Source: Selaginella tamariscina
Taxonomy: Eukaryota > Streptophyta > Lycopodiopsida > Selaginellales > Selaginellaceae
Length of the DNA stretch: 64,000 nt
Assembly: GCA_003024785.1 (NCBI GenBank)
Contig: PUQB01000111.1
Coordinates: 333,212 to 397,211, forward strand
Direction: 5' to 3'
This document shows, one piece after another, positions 31,495 to 45,671 of this stretch. How positions within the stretch are numbered: the stretch's first letter is position 1; every line of letters starts with the position of its first letter. The translations under genes and the position numbers were made by a program. The notes under the pieces were generated by a model that worked only from the letters and a program-made list of their open reading frames with translations, did not search any database and was not told where the DNA came from.

Positions 31495-33422
31495 GCACAG
31501 ACAGACAAACTAACTAATTTGTATCTTTTCTTAGTGGGTTGACTGTATATCTCACCTGCTGCGACTATATCCACGAGCATTTGAGTTTTCCTCGGTAGTG
31601 CTTTCCATGTGTCCTGTTACACACGCACACAAACACACACACAACTCGTTTTCTTTCAGGCCTTTCTGTCGACCTGCTTGATGCTGTTCTGTCCTGTTGG
31701 TTTGGCAACTTTTTGTGTAACAGGTAAAACTTATACCCGCAGATGTGTGTGCTGCATATGCACGACACACACACACACACAACACCACACACAGATGATT
31801 TGATTTTTTTCTGCAGTGAGAAAGAAAGGGTTCATGCAAGTATACAAAAGCAAGTGTCAGCCTGCGTCTGGACTGTTTCAGAAATATATATAACGACAAA
31901 TCTAATCGAATGTATCAAAGTTGACACTTTGCTCCAGCAGCGACCTTAGCCCTACGCTATGCCTCAGTTTTACTTCAGATGGAATTTTCCCGGAGAAAAC
32001 CGTAAAAACCAAAGGGTATACGTTACACACATGCAATATACATACTTTTATCATATCTATAATGTATGTGTTATAACATAACTGTTAAACTCTTTTCCTT
32101 TCAGTATCATTGGTGAAGGTTCGCACTTGATGAGGACATCCAAGCTGAAATTCAGATCATGTACAGGCTGTAGCTTTCAGAGAGGTATTTCCATTAGTCA
32201 TATATATATATATATATATATGATAAAAGAATATACAATTGGTATTAAAGGGTGTTTATTATGCAGGGAAAAAACGCTGTTGAAAGTGAAATACAGGAGA
32301 TGCAAAAGGCCATTAAAATCTCCAGGTGTGCATTAATAAACATACTTGATATATGGTGTAAGAGTGTGTGTGTGTGTGTGTGGTGTTTTATATGTTATGT
32401 TTATAGGAACAACTTGAGATGGAGAAGGAGAAACGCATGCAAAGCGAGGAACAGCGAGATGCGTACATCAAACGCTGGGCGAGACACTTGGTTCTAAGAT
32501 TAAGTTTCCGGATCCATTGTGGAGCCTGATTACAGAAGTCCTGATTCTCCTCAGTTTTATATTAAAGTTTCTGTTTGAACGGTGTGATATGTCTTCCAAG
32601 AAGGAATTTGCTGCACCACCCACCAGGTCAAAAGTGCGTGTGTGTGTCTACACGAGAAGACACAAGGATATAGCGTGTGTATTTGTTGTGTTGTGCTCTC
32701 TCTCTCTCTCTCTCCTCTCTTCTCTCTTCTCTCTTCTCTCTCTTCTCACACACACACACACACACACGTTGCACTGAGATATTATTTTGGGAAATTTATC
32801 AAATTGACCCTTAGTTTATTTAATGTAATTATCAAACTGACCCTCTAGTTTATCAAATTGGCCTTGAGTCATTAATCAGCTTAATAATACACACACAAAC
32901 ATACACCCACACACACATGCAATATATTGCTTAAAGCTAAAATATAACAGAATGATTAAATATATTTTTAATGCTAAAATATATAACATTGCATGTGTGG
33001 CGTGGGTGTATGTGTCTGATTTCAGCTGATAGGCCAATTTGATAATTTTTTCAAAACAGAGGGTCAGTTTGAATTACATAAAACTAGAGGGTCAACTTGA
33101 TAATTTTCCCTATTATTTTCTTTTCACACATAGACAGAAATGTATGTGTAGATGAATACAAAGTTTCAGTAATCATAGGTAGCAAGACTGTGCTTAGTCT
33201 TGTGGTGTGTGTCTGTATTTGTATTGTTCATCTTCCTATACTTGAATGTGTTAATCATACTCTATTGGTTTTGTTATTAGACACAGACACACACACACAC
33301 ACAGAGCACGTCCTAACCGGATCGTCTAGGTGGTGAGGGTGGAGATGTGGAGAGGTATAGGCTGGAGAGTGCAATGGAGGGGTTGTGTGTGGATTACGAG
33401 GCTCTGGAAACAACAGGACTTT
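29251..33422 (+). CDS. Myotubularin-type phosphoinositide 3-phosphatase, plant MTM family
   Basis: Removes the 3-phosphate from PI3P and PI(3,5)P2 on endomembranes. Exons with good splice sites include 29251-29328 and about 29393-29459 (GRAM domain: GTLVTTKFRLLF, GTIPLATIGKF), 29625-29719 (LLQIVGKDMR), 29783-29935, about 30110-30198, 30241-30313, 30355-30403, 30497-30596, 30680-30790, about 30836-30995, 31144-31218, 31289-31454, 31535-31594, 31661-31722, 31817-31900 and C-terminal coiled-coil exons to 32573. Landmarks: ADARPRKNAFANGALGGGSES, then VLVHC plus SDGWDRTSQL, the CX5R active site, split by a phase-2 intron between 30995 and 31144 but intact; LIEKDWLAFGHPF; WVDCISHLLRLYP. A last exon near 33330-33422 (VERYRLESAMEGL) may belong to it. 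At least eight one-base frame shifts occur at conserved sites. The start exon is not identified. Confidence 0.85.
31009..31120. repeat. (CT)n(TA)n tract in the active-site intron of the myotubularin gene
   Basis: About 75 bases of interrupted CT repeats run into TA repeats, between the exon ending in the catalytic Cys codon and the exon with DGWDRT. Confidence 0.9.
32789..33110. mobile_element. Mutator-like MITE 1 with 9-base target duplication
   Basis: Terminal inverted repeats GGGAAATTTATCAAATTGACCC...and the complement of GGGTCAACTTGATAATTTTCCC, each followed inside by a second copy of the CAAACTGACCCTCT motif. Perfect TATTATTTT duplications at 32780-32788 and 33111-33119. No ORF. It lies in the 3' part of the myotubularin gene. 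Confidence 0.88.
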
Positions 33423-33662
33423 AAGGATTTATATTTTTCCCATGTACAAGGTGTCACATGATCATGTCTGAAGCTTGGAACAACTTTGTTGAGCATAAAT
33501 TTACAATTCCAGATTTTACTATTTTATAAATAAATATATTGTTTATTTAACTGTTCATTTAAAGTACATATTGTCCAGATATTATATAAAATATAATTTT
33601 TATATATTTATTTAAGTGCCACAGTTTGTAAACCTTTATATAATAATTATTGCAGTGTTGTA

Positions 33663-34192
33663 ATGAAGGCTGGGACACTAGAGGTATTGTTAATCGGTGG
33701 TAATGATCTCAAAAGCTCTGATTTGTTTGGTAAGTGCGTGCGGCGTGCGTGCGTGTGTGTGTGTGCATTTTACTTCTTACACAGATAATTCGGATCCATA
33801 AATGCCAAGGACGGAGCTTTCAAAGCACCACTGCTAAAGGTGAATTATAGCTTGGGTTTAATTTTTTGTTTTAATTATTTTTTAAATGAAACAGAACAAG
33901 TTCGAATCCACAGTGGAACCAGACATTTGTGTTCCTTCTGAAAGATGATCCCGAAGGAGTAGATGAGCTGTTTATGAAGGTCTATGATAAGGACCTTGTT
34001 GGAAGTGATATTTTATAGGAACTGTCAGGAAAGTGTGTGTGTGTGGTGTGTGTGTTGTGTGAGAGAGAGAGAGAGAGAGAGCTAGCTAACATGTAAATGT
34101 GATTGACAGAGTGCCTCTAGTAGGAGTGTTTGATAAGAGGCAGCATGAAGGCTTATGATGTGATACTTCCAGGGGGAAAGGCGAAGAATTAA
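33663..34192 (+). CDS. Small single-C2-domain protein (elicitor-responsive/16-kDa phloem protein type)
   Basis: Calcium- and lipid-binding C2 domain protein of about 140 residues. ATG at 33663; exon 33663-33729 encodes MKAGTLEVLLIGGNDLKSSD, the typical first strand with the GNDLK loop. Exon about 33786-33839 gives CQGRSFQSTTAK; exon about 33897-34030 gives SNPQWNQTFVF, then DELFMKVYDKDLVGSD (second calcium-binding loop, D-KD); last exon about 34110-34192 gives VPLVGVFDKR and AYDVILPGGKAKN-stop. Frame shifts near 33795 and 34012 separate well-conserved halves. It follows the myotubularin gene on the same strand about 240 bases downstream. Confidence 0.75.
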
Positions 34193-34570
34193 GTAATAAA
34201 TAAAAATTATTATTAAAATTCTGACAGTTTTTTATTTAAATGCAATTTTATAATTATTTTAGTATTTTGCCCTGCTTTATTATATAATATAATATGAGAA
34301 CTCCATTATTTGATTATTTAGTGAAACTAGTCTGCATCTCATTTTTTATCTTTTATATTGTAAAGAAGTTTAATAGGGAGTTTTACTTTACTCAAAAGCT
34401 TAATTTACTAATGAAATTGATAATATTAATATCAAGACAATAGAAAAATTATATAAAAAGACAATTTCATTTTTCTTCACATGGTTTAATAATATAATAT
34501 TATAATTAGTGTAAATATTCATTATAAAAAATAATAATAATTATGATGATAAATAAGCAGTTTAACCTAC

Positions 34571-36118
<1,548 letters not shown>

Positions 36119-36214
36119 ATTCGGTTTGCAGGCCGCAAAACAAACACCACGCATCCGCATCTAATTTGCCCTAATTAACTTAAACGGCTACACGTGGACG
36201 TAATTTAATTTAAA

Positions 36215-36503
36215 GGGAAATTAATTTAATTATCAAATTGACCCTAATTATCAAACTGACCCTCTAGTTCTGAAAAATTATCAATTGGCCTAATCAGCTT
36301 AATAGTACACACACACTTGCAATGTTATATATTTTAGCATTATTTATCATTTGTGTTGTATATTTTAGCTTTAAACAATATATTGCATGTTGTATGTGGG
36401 TGTATGTGTCTGTGTATTATTAAGCTGATTGATAATTTTTCAAAACTAGAGGGTCAGTTTACTTATTTAATAAAAACTAGAGGGTCAATTTGATACTTTT
36501 CCC
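36215..36503. mobile_element. Mutator-like MITE 2 with 9-base target duplication
   Basis: GGGAAATTAATTTAATTATCAAATTGACCC at the left and AGGGTCAATTTGATACTTTTCCC at the right, with the internal AAACTGACCCTCTAGTT inverted pair of MITE 1. Flanks TAATTTAAA (36206-36214) and TAATTTAAT (36504-36512). It lies just upstream of the TPI start codon. Confidence 0.85.
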
Positions 36504-36795
36504 TAATTTAATATAAAACTTTAATTTTAATCAATTAAATTAGAGTGTGCACTCTGTTTTACGCATTCATAAAACAATTATAATGGTAAATGAAACTCTA
36601 TGGAATCCTTAAGTATACAAGATTAATATTTAAGAAACACTTATTAAAACAAAGCACACACACACACTTGCACACATACACACAAATAAACTTATTTAGT
36701 CAATTAAAACACATCAAAGTCCAAAGTTTTGTAGATAGTTATTAGGCAATCATTATTAAATATTTTACTCAGTTTTTTACATTAGGAAAGAAAGT

Positions 36796-36839
<44 letters not shown>
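36796..36839. repeat. (GT)n(GA)n microsatellite
   Basis: GT run followed directly by a GA run, just past the 3' end of the gene on 36943-38424. Confidence 0.95.
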
Positions 36840-36942
36840 CCAATGTATATACGATGATAGAATACTGTTGATATTTTAATAAGAAATTCCAAGAATATAC
36901 ATGGAAATACTACAAGAATATACTTGGGAAATGGGAGGGAGG

Positions 36943-37654
36943 TCAGTTTTTCTTGTTTTCTAATGCAGCACCGATCTTGAGAAGGCCATCACCAATGTTG
37001 GCGAGTGCAGAGTTGTACTGTGACCTAGTGTAACCATCGCCTCCAACCGAGCACGCTCGAACCGTAACCTTTCACTGTCCAGCCGTTATTCAAGTGCATA
37101 GTGTTTCTTCAACAGACTCACGTCCAGTGTGTGTCTCTTATTACGACCTGCCTCGGCTTCTAATAAGATCTCTACAATCTTGTTGTTGTTCTTCTGTAGT
37201 ATGTTCCCCAAACTCTCGTTCCTGACTCACCACTGTCTCAGTATGTACGTATATGTATACCTCTGTGTGTGTGTGTGTAAAATGTACATAATAAAGACAT
37301 ATACCTGGGCATAGGTGCATTTGGGACGAACTTCCGCTTTCTGTTTAGATCGGGGGCTGTTGTACCGTGGATCTCTACACCTTCTAGACCTTCATCGCCT
37401 TCACCTCCACCAGCTTTACCACCAGCTAACAACAATCATAACAATTTACACACAAAAACAACACGCATATATATTGTTGGTATGAGCATAAACTACACAA
37501 ACAGGGACAGTCACACACACGTAGATATATGTATATATCTTTATCTAAGTCATTCAGAATGTGTGTGTGTGGACATACATATGCTTGCAGGAAATAAGCA
37601 TGAACTATAATAAACCGATTACTTAAACAATCTGTAATAACATAAAAGATAAAT

Positions 37655-37722
<68 letters not shown>

Positions 37723-38424
37723 CCAAAAGTCCAGAGTTATCAGGAACGCTCAAGGCAGTCATGGCAGCATCGGAGCTCTCCCATCTGCTCTCGGCAGTCT
37801 TGTGAGTCTCGGACTTGGCATGTGGTGTACAGCATACAACATGGACAATGTGTTTGCCAAAGAAGGGTGTAGCACCATACAACTGAGTGCCCTTAATACA
37901 CTGGCACTTAAGACGCAGCTCACCCGTTTCCTTTGTTATTGGATATACCCACTTGTGTTACACTTTCCACTCTTCACGCCACGACTGTTTCTTTCCTTCT
38001 TCTTGTGCACCAATAACTCGTCCTCCTAATATATATCATTACTACATATGTATGTATCTATTACTACATACGTGTAGATACGTATGTATGAAAGACATCA
38101 TATCAAGACCCGTCTTACTGTATATAATCCATATGTATATATCTCCACACACGTAATACACATACAGCTATATAGCTGCTCTCTCTCTCTCTCTCTCTCA
38201 CTCACTCACACACACACACACACACACAAGTTTACCTCCTCCATACGAGGACAGTCCAAGTTATTTTGTTGTACTCCTACTTCAATATCGTGGAAAATAT
38301 ATTGATTTTGTTGCTCTTGTTGTTGGAATGGTAATAGTAACGGTGTTGACGTATTTGGTGTTATATTTGTTGTTGTTGGTGTATCCCTTTTATTAGGCCT
38401 TGCTCGAGGTTTACCACCTGACAT
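36943..38424 (-). CDS. Unrecognised protein with basic N-terminus and C-terminal coiled coil
   Basis: Not identified. Four exons with consensus splice sites: 38236-38424 (ATG at 38424; MSGGKPRARPNKRDTPTTTN, Thr/Pro- then Gln-rich), 37734-38025 (WVYPITKETGELRLKCQCIKG, then HVVCCTPHAKSETHKTAESRW), 37305-37425 (Gly-rich, then PDLNRKRKFVPNAPMPR) and 36943-37221 (ILQKNNNKIVEILLEAEAGR, then ERLRFERARLEAMVT, ending IGAALENKKN-stop). The last part is strongly helical. The paired Cys/His in exon 2 could be a degenerate zinc-binding (BED-like) site, and the ERLRFERARLEA helix resembles tails of plant trihelix/NAM-associated proteins; both are weak. One stop (after YALE) and frame shifts are present. 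Confidence 0.55.
37659..37730. repeat. (GT)n(GA)n microsatellite at a 5' splice region
   Basis: About 32 bases of GT then about 40 bases of GA, immediately downstream (in gene sense) of the donor at 37733. Confidence 0.95.
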
Positions 38425-38559
38425 TCCCCTCTACTCTTTATATAGGAATATATGTTTCTGGATGTATACACAAAGACACAGTCACACACACATACACACG
38501 TACTCATAGTTATATATGTACATGCATTCTTTCACAAATCATACAATAAATGTGTGTGT

Positions 38560-39212
38560 ATATTCGACAGATATATATGTAATATATGCTAATGAGAGGT
38601 GGAGGTCACAATCCATGAATGTATATCTATGACTGGTGGAGATGCCATGGCAGCAAAGGTTACTGAGAAGCCACGGTTTGCCCGGAACACGCACAAATAC
38701 ATCATGGGTGTAACATGTCCATTGGAACTGGCTACAATTTTTATCTATGTACAATATTTTATTTTTTTATAAAATTTAAGAGAAATATATCATATATAGC
38801 TTTAAATAGATATTGTCACAATATAAAGTTAAATTTAATATTCCTCCTTGCCGATTTGAGTCAACTACACATGTTTGTGTGTGTGAGAGAGTGTGTATAT
38901 GTGTGTGTGTGTACTTTGAGATGTCAAGTTGTAAGTATACCAGTCGTAACTTGAGTTGACCTTGTTTACATTCTTTATCTTGGAATATCTGAATGGTTCT
39001 CTGAGAAATAAAGTAGTCGATGCCGAGGATATTAAGTTGGCGCTTCACTGTAGTGTCCATCCAGTCGAGGATACCACAGTGAATAGCGTTAGGATCACCA
39101 AGGTACAGAATCCTTCCACTGCATCATAAAACCTTACTAATTTAGTCCACAGTAGAGTAGAGAGAGTAAAAACCCTTTAAGGTGGAATGCACGCACGCAC
39201 ACACACACACAC

Positions 39213-39292
<80 letters not shown>

Positions 39293-39711
39293 TGTATAGC
39301 CCAGGTTGTATAAAAGGACAAAGGAATAAACACTGTGTATGTTGTGCGTGTAACGGTCGAAACTTACATTTCTTATAGTAAACAGAATATTCACAATTAC
39401 TGTATGGGCATTTGTGTCGTCGCACACACATATACATATTTATTTATTTATATGCCTATGTATGATGAGTTACATATGTATACTACTTTGGTAACGACAT
39501 GCAGTATTTGAAAAACAAATTACTAGATTATCATACACCGCATACAAAAAGAATAAGGAACTTACTTGTCATAAGACAAAGAGTATTGTGGAGGCACATT
39601 CTGTAAAAATGCATGATATAACTCCAAAGAAATCTCTTCTGCTACAACTCCATGGTCTTCTTTGTTCTCCGTCGTAAGATATTTCTTAAACTTTCGAGTT
39701 AATACCTTAAC
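38560..39711 (-). CDS. Unrecognised gene, 3 exons
   Basis: Not identified. Exons on the minus strand: 39566-39711 (VLTRKFKKYLTTENKEDHG, then SLELYHAFLQNVPPQYSLSY), 38941-39118 (GRILYLGDPNAIHCGILDWM, then RQLNILGIDYFISQRTIQIF) and about 38560-38745 (VPMDMLHP in one frame, FVRVPGKPW in another). Splice borders GTAAGT/GTAG, GTATAC/TGCAG are good, and codon use is gene-like, so expression is plausible. A (CA)n(TA)n tract fills the intron at 39190-39292. The first exon with a start codon was not found; it should lie between 39712 and about 40000. Confidence 0.5.
39191..39292. repeat. (CA)n(TA)n microsatellite
   Basis: Short CA tract followed by about 75 bases of TA, broken by two TAATA interruptions. 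Confidence 0.95.
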
Positions 39712-40083
39712 CTACATTTTATTCAAGTGTTTATTATAAATATGTATACATAAAAGAACACAGTGAGGTTAGAAAACCTTAAGACTGTACAAACTTTTGA
39801 ACGGTTAAGATTTGATTTCATTAAAAACAATGGTTAGGATTAGGTTTTATTTAAAATTTAATAATTTATAAAATAAATATAGAAAATGACATTTCTAATA
39901 AATTGATTTGTTTATTTGACTTTCTGACAAGTTCCACCTAGAGATAGCAAAGATACACACCACACACACATATAGAGTGTGACTGATACCAAGAAACTAG
40001 AGTACGTGATTGTTTAGCTTAATCAGTCAACTTGTGTCTCACTGTATGTAAGGTACGTATCTTAGCCGTCCATAGGGATTAAG

Positions 40084-40100
40084 GGATTAGGGTTTGTAGA
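40084..40100 (+). promoter_or_regulatory. Telo-box upstream of the NUP98-type gene
   Basis: GGATTAGGGTTTG matches the plant telo-box AAACCCTA (reverse AGGGTTT), often found just upstream of housekeeping genes. A second GATTAGGGTTC lies at 40123-40133. Position 180-230 bases before the ATG fits a promoter or 5' UTR element. Confidence 0.4.
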
Positions 40101-40315
40101 TGGGTTTTTAGGTGGATCGGCAGATTAGGGTTCTTACGACGGTGAGTCCGCTGTCCGAATTTACATTCTAGCTTCTCATCTCATTAAAGCACCGATCGTC
40201 TTATTGTTTCGAACAGTAAGTGTTTTGTAATTACGCTTTGCATTTGCATCAATCCTCATATTGGGCGGTTTGTGTGCAGGAACTTGTTGATTGAGGCGCT
40301 GATCGGCTTATCGCC

Positions 40316-43300
40316 ATGTTTGGATCGAGCAGTCGTAGTTTAGGGCCATATTAGGGTATCTGATGATTAAAATCACCGTTTTTGATCGATTTGCGGCTAT
40401 TTTGATGCTTTTAGCATACATTCATTGATTTCCTGATTGATTATACTATTAGGATTTACAGTGTGTAATTAATTATTGATTATACGTGTGTTTGTATACG
40501 TCGGCCTATGAACTTAATTTATTTGTTTATAATAAAACAGAGTTTTGCTTAAACATGAGTAATTTGGTTTTTTTTTTTCTTTGAGGGAGCATTGTTAAGT
40601 ATTTCGTTTAGTTAATATATATTGACCGAACTTGTTTTGGACAGCCTTTGGGGTTTCAACCCCAAATTTATTTGGAGGAGCCTCTTCATCATTCAGTCCA
40701 TTTGGAGCTAGCACAGCAGCCACAAATCCCTTTGCACCTAAGCCGTTTGGGAGCACAACCCCGGCTTTTGGTGCACAACGTTCGACTTTTGGTGCACAGA
40801 GTTCGACTTTTGGTGCGCAGACGGGGGGTTTGTTTGGAAGTGGAACAGCTACAGGTACGTAAGCTTGCTATAGAAATTTGCTATATGACAGACTAATTTG
40901 CAAACTACAGGTGTTTTTGGCTCACAAGCAGCTCCATTCGGTTCTAGCTCCCCTGCTTTTGGATCTACCACGTCTTCCCCATTCGGTGCAACACAGTCGG
41001 CATTTGGCACTAGTGGTATGTTTATAATTAGTTGTAATTATGGATCCTTATGTGTGTACATTATAATATCCTGTATCGGTGTAATATGATATTATCTTAT
41101 TATTAGTCGTCTGTATTAGATATATTTCGATATGTTTACAGGGAGCTCGGTTTTCGGAGAGCAGAAGCCAACATTCGGCAGCTTTGGGACCATTCCAGCG
41201 GCTTCAAATTCATTTGGAACACCGACATTTGGTCAGACGCAGTCAGCTTTTGGCGCCCAGCCATTTGGGACAACCACATCTTCATTCGGAACGTCTGCTT
41301 TTGGGACTAGCACACCTGCACAACCCACTCCTGTTTTTGGCACTCCAAATCCGTTTGGTGCATCTTCAACTCCTTCATTTGGCTCAACGGCGTTTGGACA
41401 AACTGCGCCTGCTTTCGGTACCTCTACCTTCGGTTCTGGATTTGGCACACAACAACCATCTTCTAGTTTCGGTAAGTATCAGTTATAAATACCATAGTAC
41501 CAGTATCATTGAAGTTTAGTACCAAGATTTTGAAAGTTTGAACTGTTAGACACACAGACACGCGCGAGTACAGAGTGTGGACGATTTTAATGCTGTAGGT
41601 GCATTTGGAAGTAAGCCTGGGAGTCGGGCAGTTTCCTTTGCTGCTAGAGTGGAAATTGATCGACTTCTCTCTTTGGTACTTCTCCATCCCTCAGTGACTC
41701 TTATTTTGTAACAGCTAGCTTCGGTGCCATCCCAAACCCATTGGGTACACCATCTTTTGGCCAGTAAGTATAATTTGATATACATGCAACCATGTACTGT
41801 AAATTGATATAATTACCTTAGCATACTTAGATACATTTTTATACTTAAATGATGTTCAGGAATGCCTTACAAAACCCAATGGCTAATCCGGGTTTACCCA
41901 ATGGCTAATCCGGTACCTGCTCCTGTAAACAATACACCGTTTGGAAATCTGCCTGCTATGCCACAAATGACGATTGGGCGAGTTTCTGGGTCAAATCCTT
42001 CTGTACAAACATGCCGGTAAGTGATACTTTATCGCTTAGAATCATATATTTGTATTTGTGTATATTTTCAGTAAAGTTTGTGTATATTCATATTCATATT
42101 GGAGCTTCACCTATCTGTATCAAGGTAGCTCATATCGAAAATCAATGGGTTGAGAAATTAGCACGTATGTATTAGGAGACATATCTACAGTGGTAGAGAT
42201 CTAGATATTTGGGGGGGGAGGTGTTTGTTATCATGCCAGTTAGATACCTAAACAATATTACCTATCTATACAGGTATTTAATGTTTATAGAACTGAATTG
42301 TATATTATATTACAGGTTTCGGAAAGATCTTCGCAGTTACGTTCCAACTCCTTACTGACGCCAAGGCACATTGCACCGCGATCAAAGATTCGTATGCAAG
42401 CTAGGAAATCCGGGTCTTCAAATAAAGATGCTCCAAGAATATCCTTCTTTGGTGAAGGTGAAGAAGCTCCTATCACTCCAAAGGCCGACGTTGCCTTCAT
42501 TCCACGGGAGAATCCTCGTGCATTGTTCATACATCAGGTAAATCTGCTTAAAGTATACATCAGTGTGTAAATACACACATACATATTTATTGTACATATA
42601 TTGGAATGTTACTTAAAGTAGAAACATTCGAATTCGTATATGATAGTACACCATGTTCGATTCATAACTTTTGTAAATATGTTAATAATAACATATTAAC
42701 TTTCATATAGCAGGTGCAGTCTCCGATTACTCCTGTCTCTGCTAAGCGAGCGCCTGAGACAGCAACTGAACATACTGAAGGTACTGTTTACTACTGCTAT
42801 AATGCTACTTATATATTATTATAGTAATACAGTGTGTGTGTGTGTGATAACATCATATGCTCTTATATGTATGTTATACTGACATATTTAGCGTCATTTA
42901 TAATTGCTATTTGTATATATATTCTTCTGGTTCATTTTCATGAGTGGTTTATATGAACAAAGTTTACAACGGGTCAACCGCGTACCCTGTTGCTGATGAG
43001 GAGGGGATTCCTCGAGAACCTTCAGGTAATTTTATTAGTTTACTGAGTGTGACGCACTGTATATAAGAAGTGTGAAGAGAATGATGTAATTTTAACTACA
43101 CACGCGCCCGCGCTTACACAACACAACACATTTACACACATATTGCAGGGGCGGAATGGTCAACTCCGGAGAATACAGCGCCTGCCAACGCGACTAGAAC
43201 ACCCGATGAACTTTCCAAGTCTCCTTCGAAACAGAACGGAATTCGAGGTATTATCGTTTTCAAAACATGTCATGCTATACTTAATTTTATTTTTTAACTC

Positions 43301-43629
43301 GTAACTTATGTTTTTGTTTTGTAGACCGGGAGGACCGTGGAAATGGCTACATGTCGATGACAGGACACAGGGCGGGAGAAGCAGCTATAGCATACGAACA
43401 TGGAGCTGACATAGAAGCCTTAATGCTGAAGCTCAGGTATTTATATATTTTATGCTTGAATACTGCTAGCATGTTTACTTGTATACTCTATACGTTCTAA
43501 TATGTGAATTTATGGACAGATACACGCGGATTACTATACGGAGCCGAGAGTTCAAGAGCTTGCTGCCAAGGAACGTGCTGAGCCAGGCTATTGCGAAGAG
43601 TCTTTGACTTCGTAGTTGGAAGAAAAGGT

Positions 43630-43660
<31 letters not shown>

Positions 43661-45221
43661 AACCAACTATATTTTCAGGATACGGACATATAAGTTTTTG
43701 GAGAGCGGACGTTCGCCGTCTTGACATTGAAGGATAATCCAGTCAACAAGTGTGAAGTTCTTGTTTACATGGACGAAAGTAAGTATACATAGGTTTCCAT
43801 GTAATACACGTATACCTATTGGGGTGGGTATTTATTATTATAAGTTGACAGGTAAGAAGCCGCCGCTCGGTCAGGGGCTTAGGAAGCCCAGCTTCGGTTA
43901 CACTTTTAAACGTAAAGTGCGTGGGCAAAGCTACGGGCCAGTGTTTGACGGAAGGACCACAGGTATGAAATCAATGATGCACAAATGCGTACATAATAAT
44001 CTCATTCAAATCTGTATTCAATGTTTATTTGTAGATTTAGATGCATATGTTCGAAAAACCTGTTACTGATGCATGTACATAGACACACACATACGCATAC
44101 ATGTACACATTAATCATAACATTATATGTACTTTATATGTATTTATTTATATATTTTTATGTTTTCTTAACAGGTGGAGCGATTTGAAAAGAAGCTAAAA
44201 AAGAAAACACAGGCACAAGGTGCGGAGTTTGTTTCCTGGGACCCTGTTAAGGGAGAGTGGACATTCCGCGTGAAGCACTTTAGTCGTTACGGGCTTGATG
44301 GCCTGGATGAATCTGACGACTCTGATGAAGAGAATCTGACGGTAGTTCGGAATCTGACGGTAGTTCCTGTGGGTATAGATATGACGGAAGGTCTCGAAGA
44401 TGGTGCTGGTTATTTTGATGGGAGTAAGTCACCTGGGTCACTTGAAGAAGAGGTAAAATATTCATATGTTTGCAGTACGGAGACCATATGTATATTCATA
44501 TAGTTAGGATACGGTGGTTAGGACCATACAGACATATAGTTAGGATACGATAGTGTATCATATGTTGGGTATAATGCATTTAAATGTGCATATGCAGTTA
44601 TTCTAATTATAACATTGAGCCTCTCTGTCTCTGTCTGTCTGTCTGTCTCTCTTGTCTCTCTCATTGTTTACTACATTAGATACATACTTTTTGCAGGAAG
44701 AAGGAATGGAGGAGGTTAAGTCGAGAAACAAAAGGAAAGCGTTTACCACACTCTTTACCAGCACGGTTGGGATTGACCCGGTTAAGATGCAGCAACTCAA
44801 ATCTTCGATTTTCCCTTTAGAGCCGGATGAACTGCAGTCCGACTTGTTCACTTACCGGAAATCTGCTCGTGTTTACTTGCCTCCGGCGACAGTCGTTCTT
44901 TACAAAACCGAGTAAGAATTGTGTGAACATTTTTATAATAAATGTTTATAAAACGAGTGAATAAAATATTCTGTTTTCCTTCAACTGTTCTATACTTTCT
45001 ATATCTATATGTAATATATGTGCATGTTTGTGGTACATGCACAATATATACTATGCTTGAACAAGTGAAAAGACAGTATATAACAGTAAGTTACATTGGC
45101 ACTGAAATACCACGCCCTTGTTATTATCTGCATATCGACACATGTATGTTACCCATTCACATGACGTTTATGTAGATATGTATACAAGTCTGCACCATAT
45201 ATTAGTCCTTGTATAAGCATA

Positions 45222-45297
<76 letters not shown>

Positions 45298-45671
45298 TAT
45301 ATAAATATATGCCCGTATTTACATACATTAAATACATGACATGACGTAGCTATACATGCACATGTTCAACCTGTTTAGCAAGATACATTATCTTGTGTAC
45401 AATATCCAACGAAACAGGTAATAGTCACACACAAACACACAAAACATACACACATATACACCACTGTCTTTACATGCGTTTTATGTAAAGACAAGTTGAT
45501 TAATTGTGTATTTTGCAGCAACATAAGAAGTGCAGAGCCAAAGCGATCACCTCGTCCGTGGAAGCAGATGAGACTAAGTCCTCGTTCAGTGTGGCAGCGT
45601 TCACCCATGCATTCTTCACTCAACATACTCCTCTTCTTGCTGCGGCAACTTTTTCCATACCTGTTACTAAG
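40316..45671 (+). CDS. NUP98-type FG nucleoporin with autopeptidase domain and NUP96-like C-terminal stretch
   Basis: Nuclear-pore protein. Exon 1 (40316-40334, MFGSSS) joins in phase to exon 2 at 40645 ([12 protein letters not shown]). Exons 40645-40854, 40911-41015, 41142-41471 and 41599-41763 encode a dense GLFG/FG domain. A GLEBS motif is not obvious. Exon 42316-42537 carries [19 protein letters not shown] and [18 protein letters not shown]. Exons to 43436 are linker. The autopeptidase domain spans 43520-44452: [74 protein letters not shown], with the HFS cleavage triad at 44276-44284. Downstream, exon 44697-44911 has [19 protein letters not shown], resembling the segment after the same domain in plant NUP96 (MOS3). 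Exon 45519-45671 is not recognised. Frame shifts occur in 43520-43962. Confidence 0.88.
41860..42016 (+). other. NUP98 exon with a 17-base direct duplication
   Basis: CCCAATGGCTAATCCGG is present twice, 20 bases apart (41875 and 41895), which breaks the frame after NPMANPGLP. The following part reads [20 protein letters not shown] in the frame expected for plant NUP98. Confidence 0.6.
45221..45303. repeat. (TA)n microsatellite
   Basis: About 80 bases of TA with two AATA interruptions, in the last intron of the nucleoporin gene. Confidence 0.95.
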
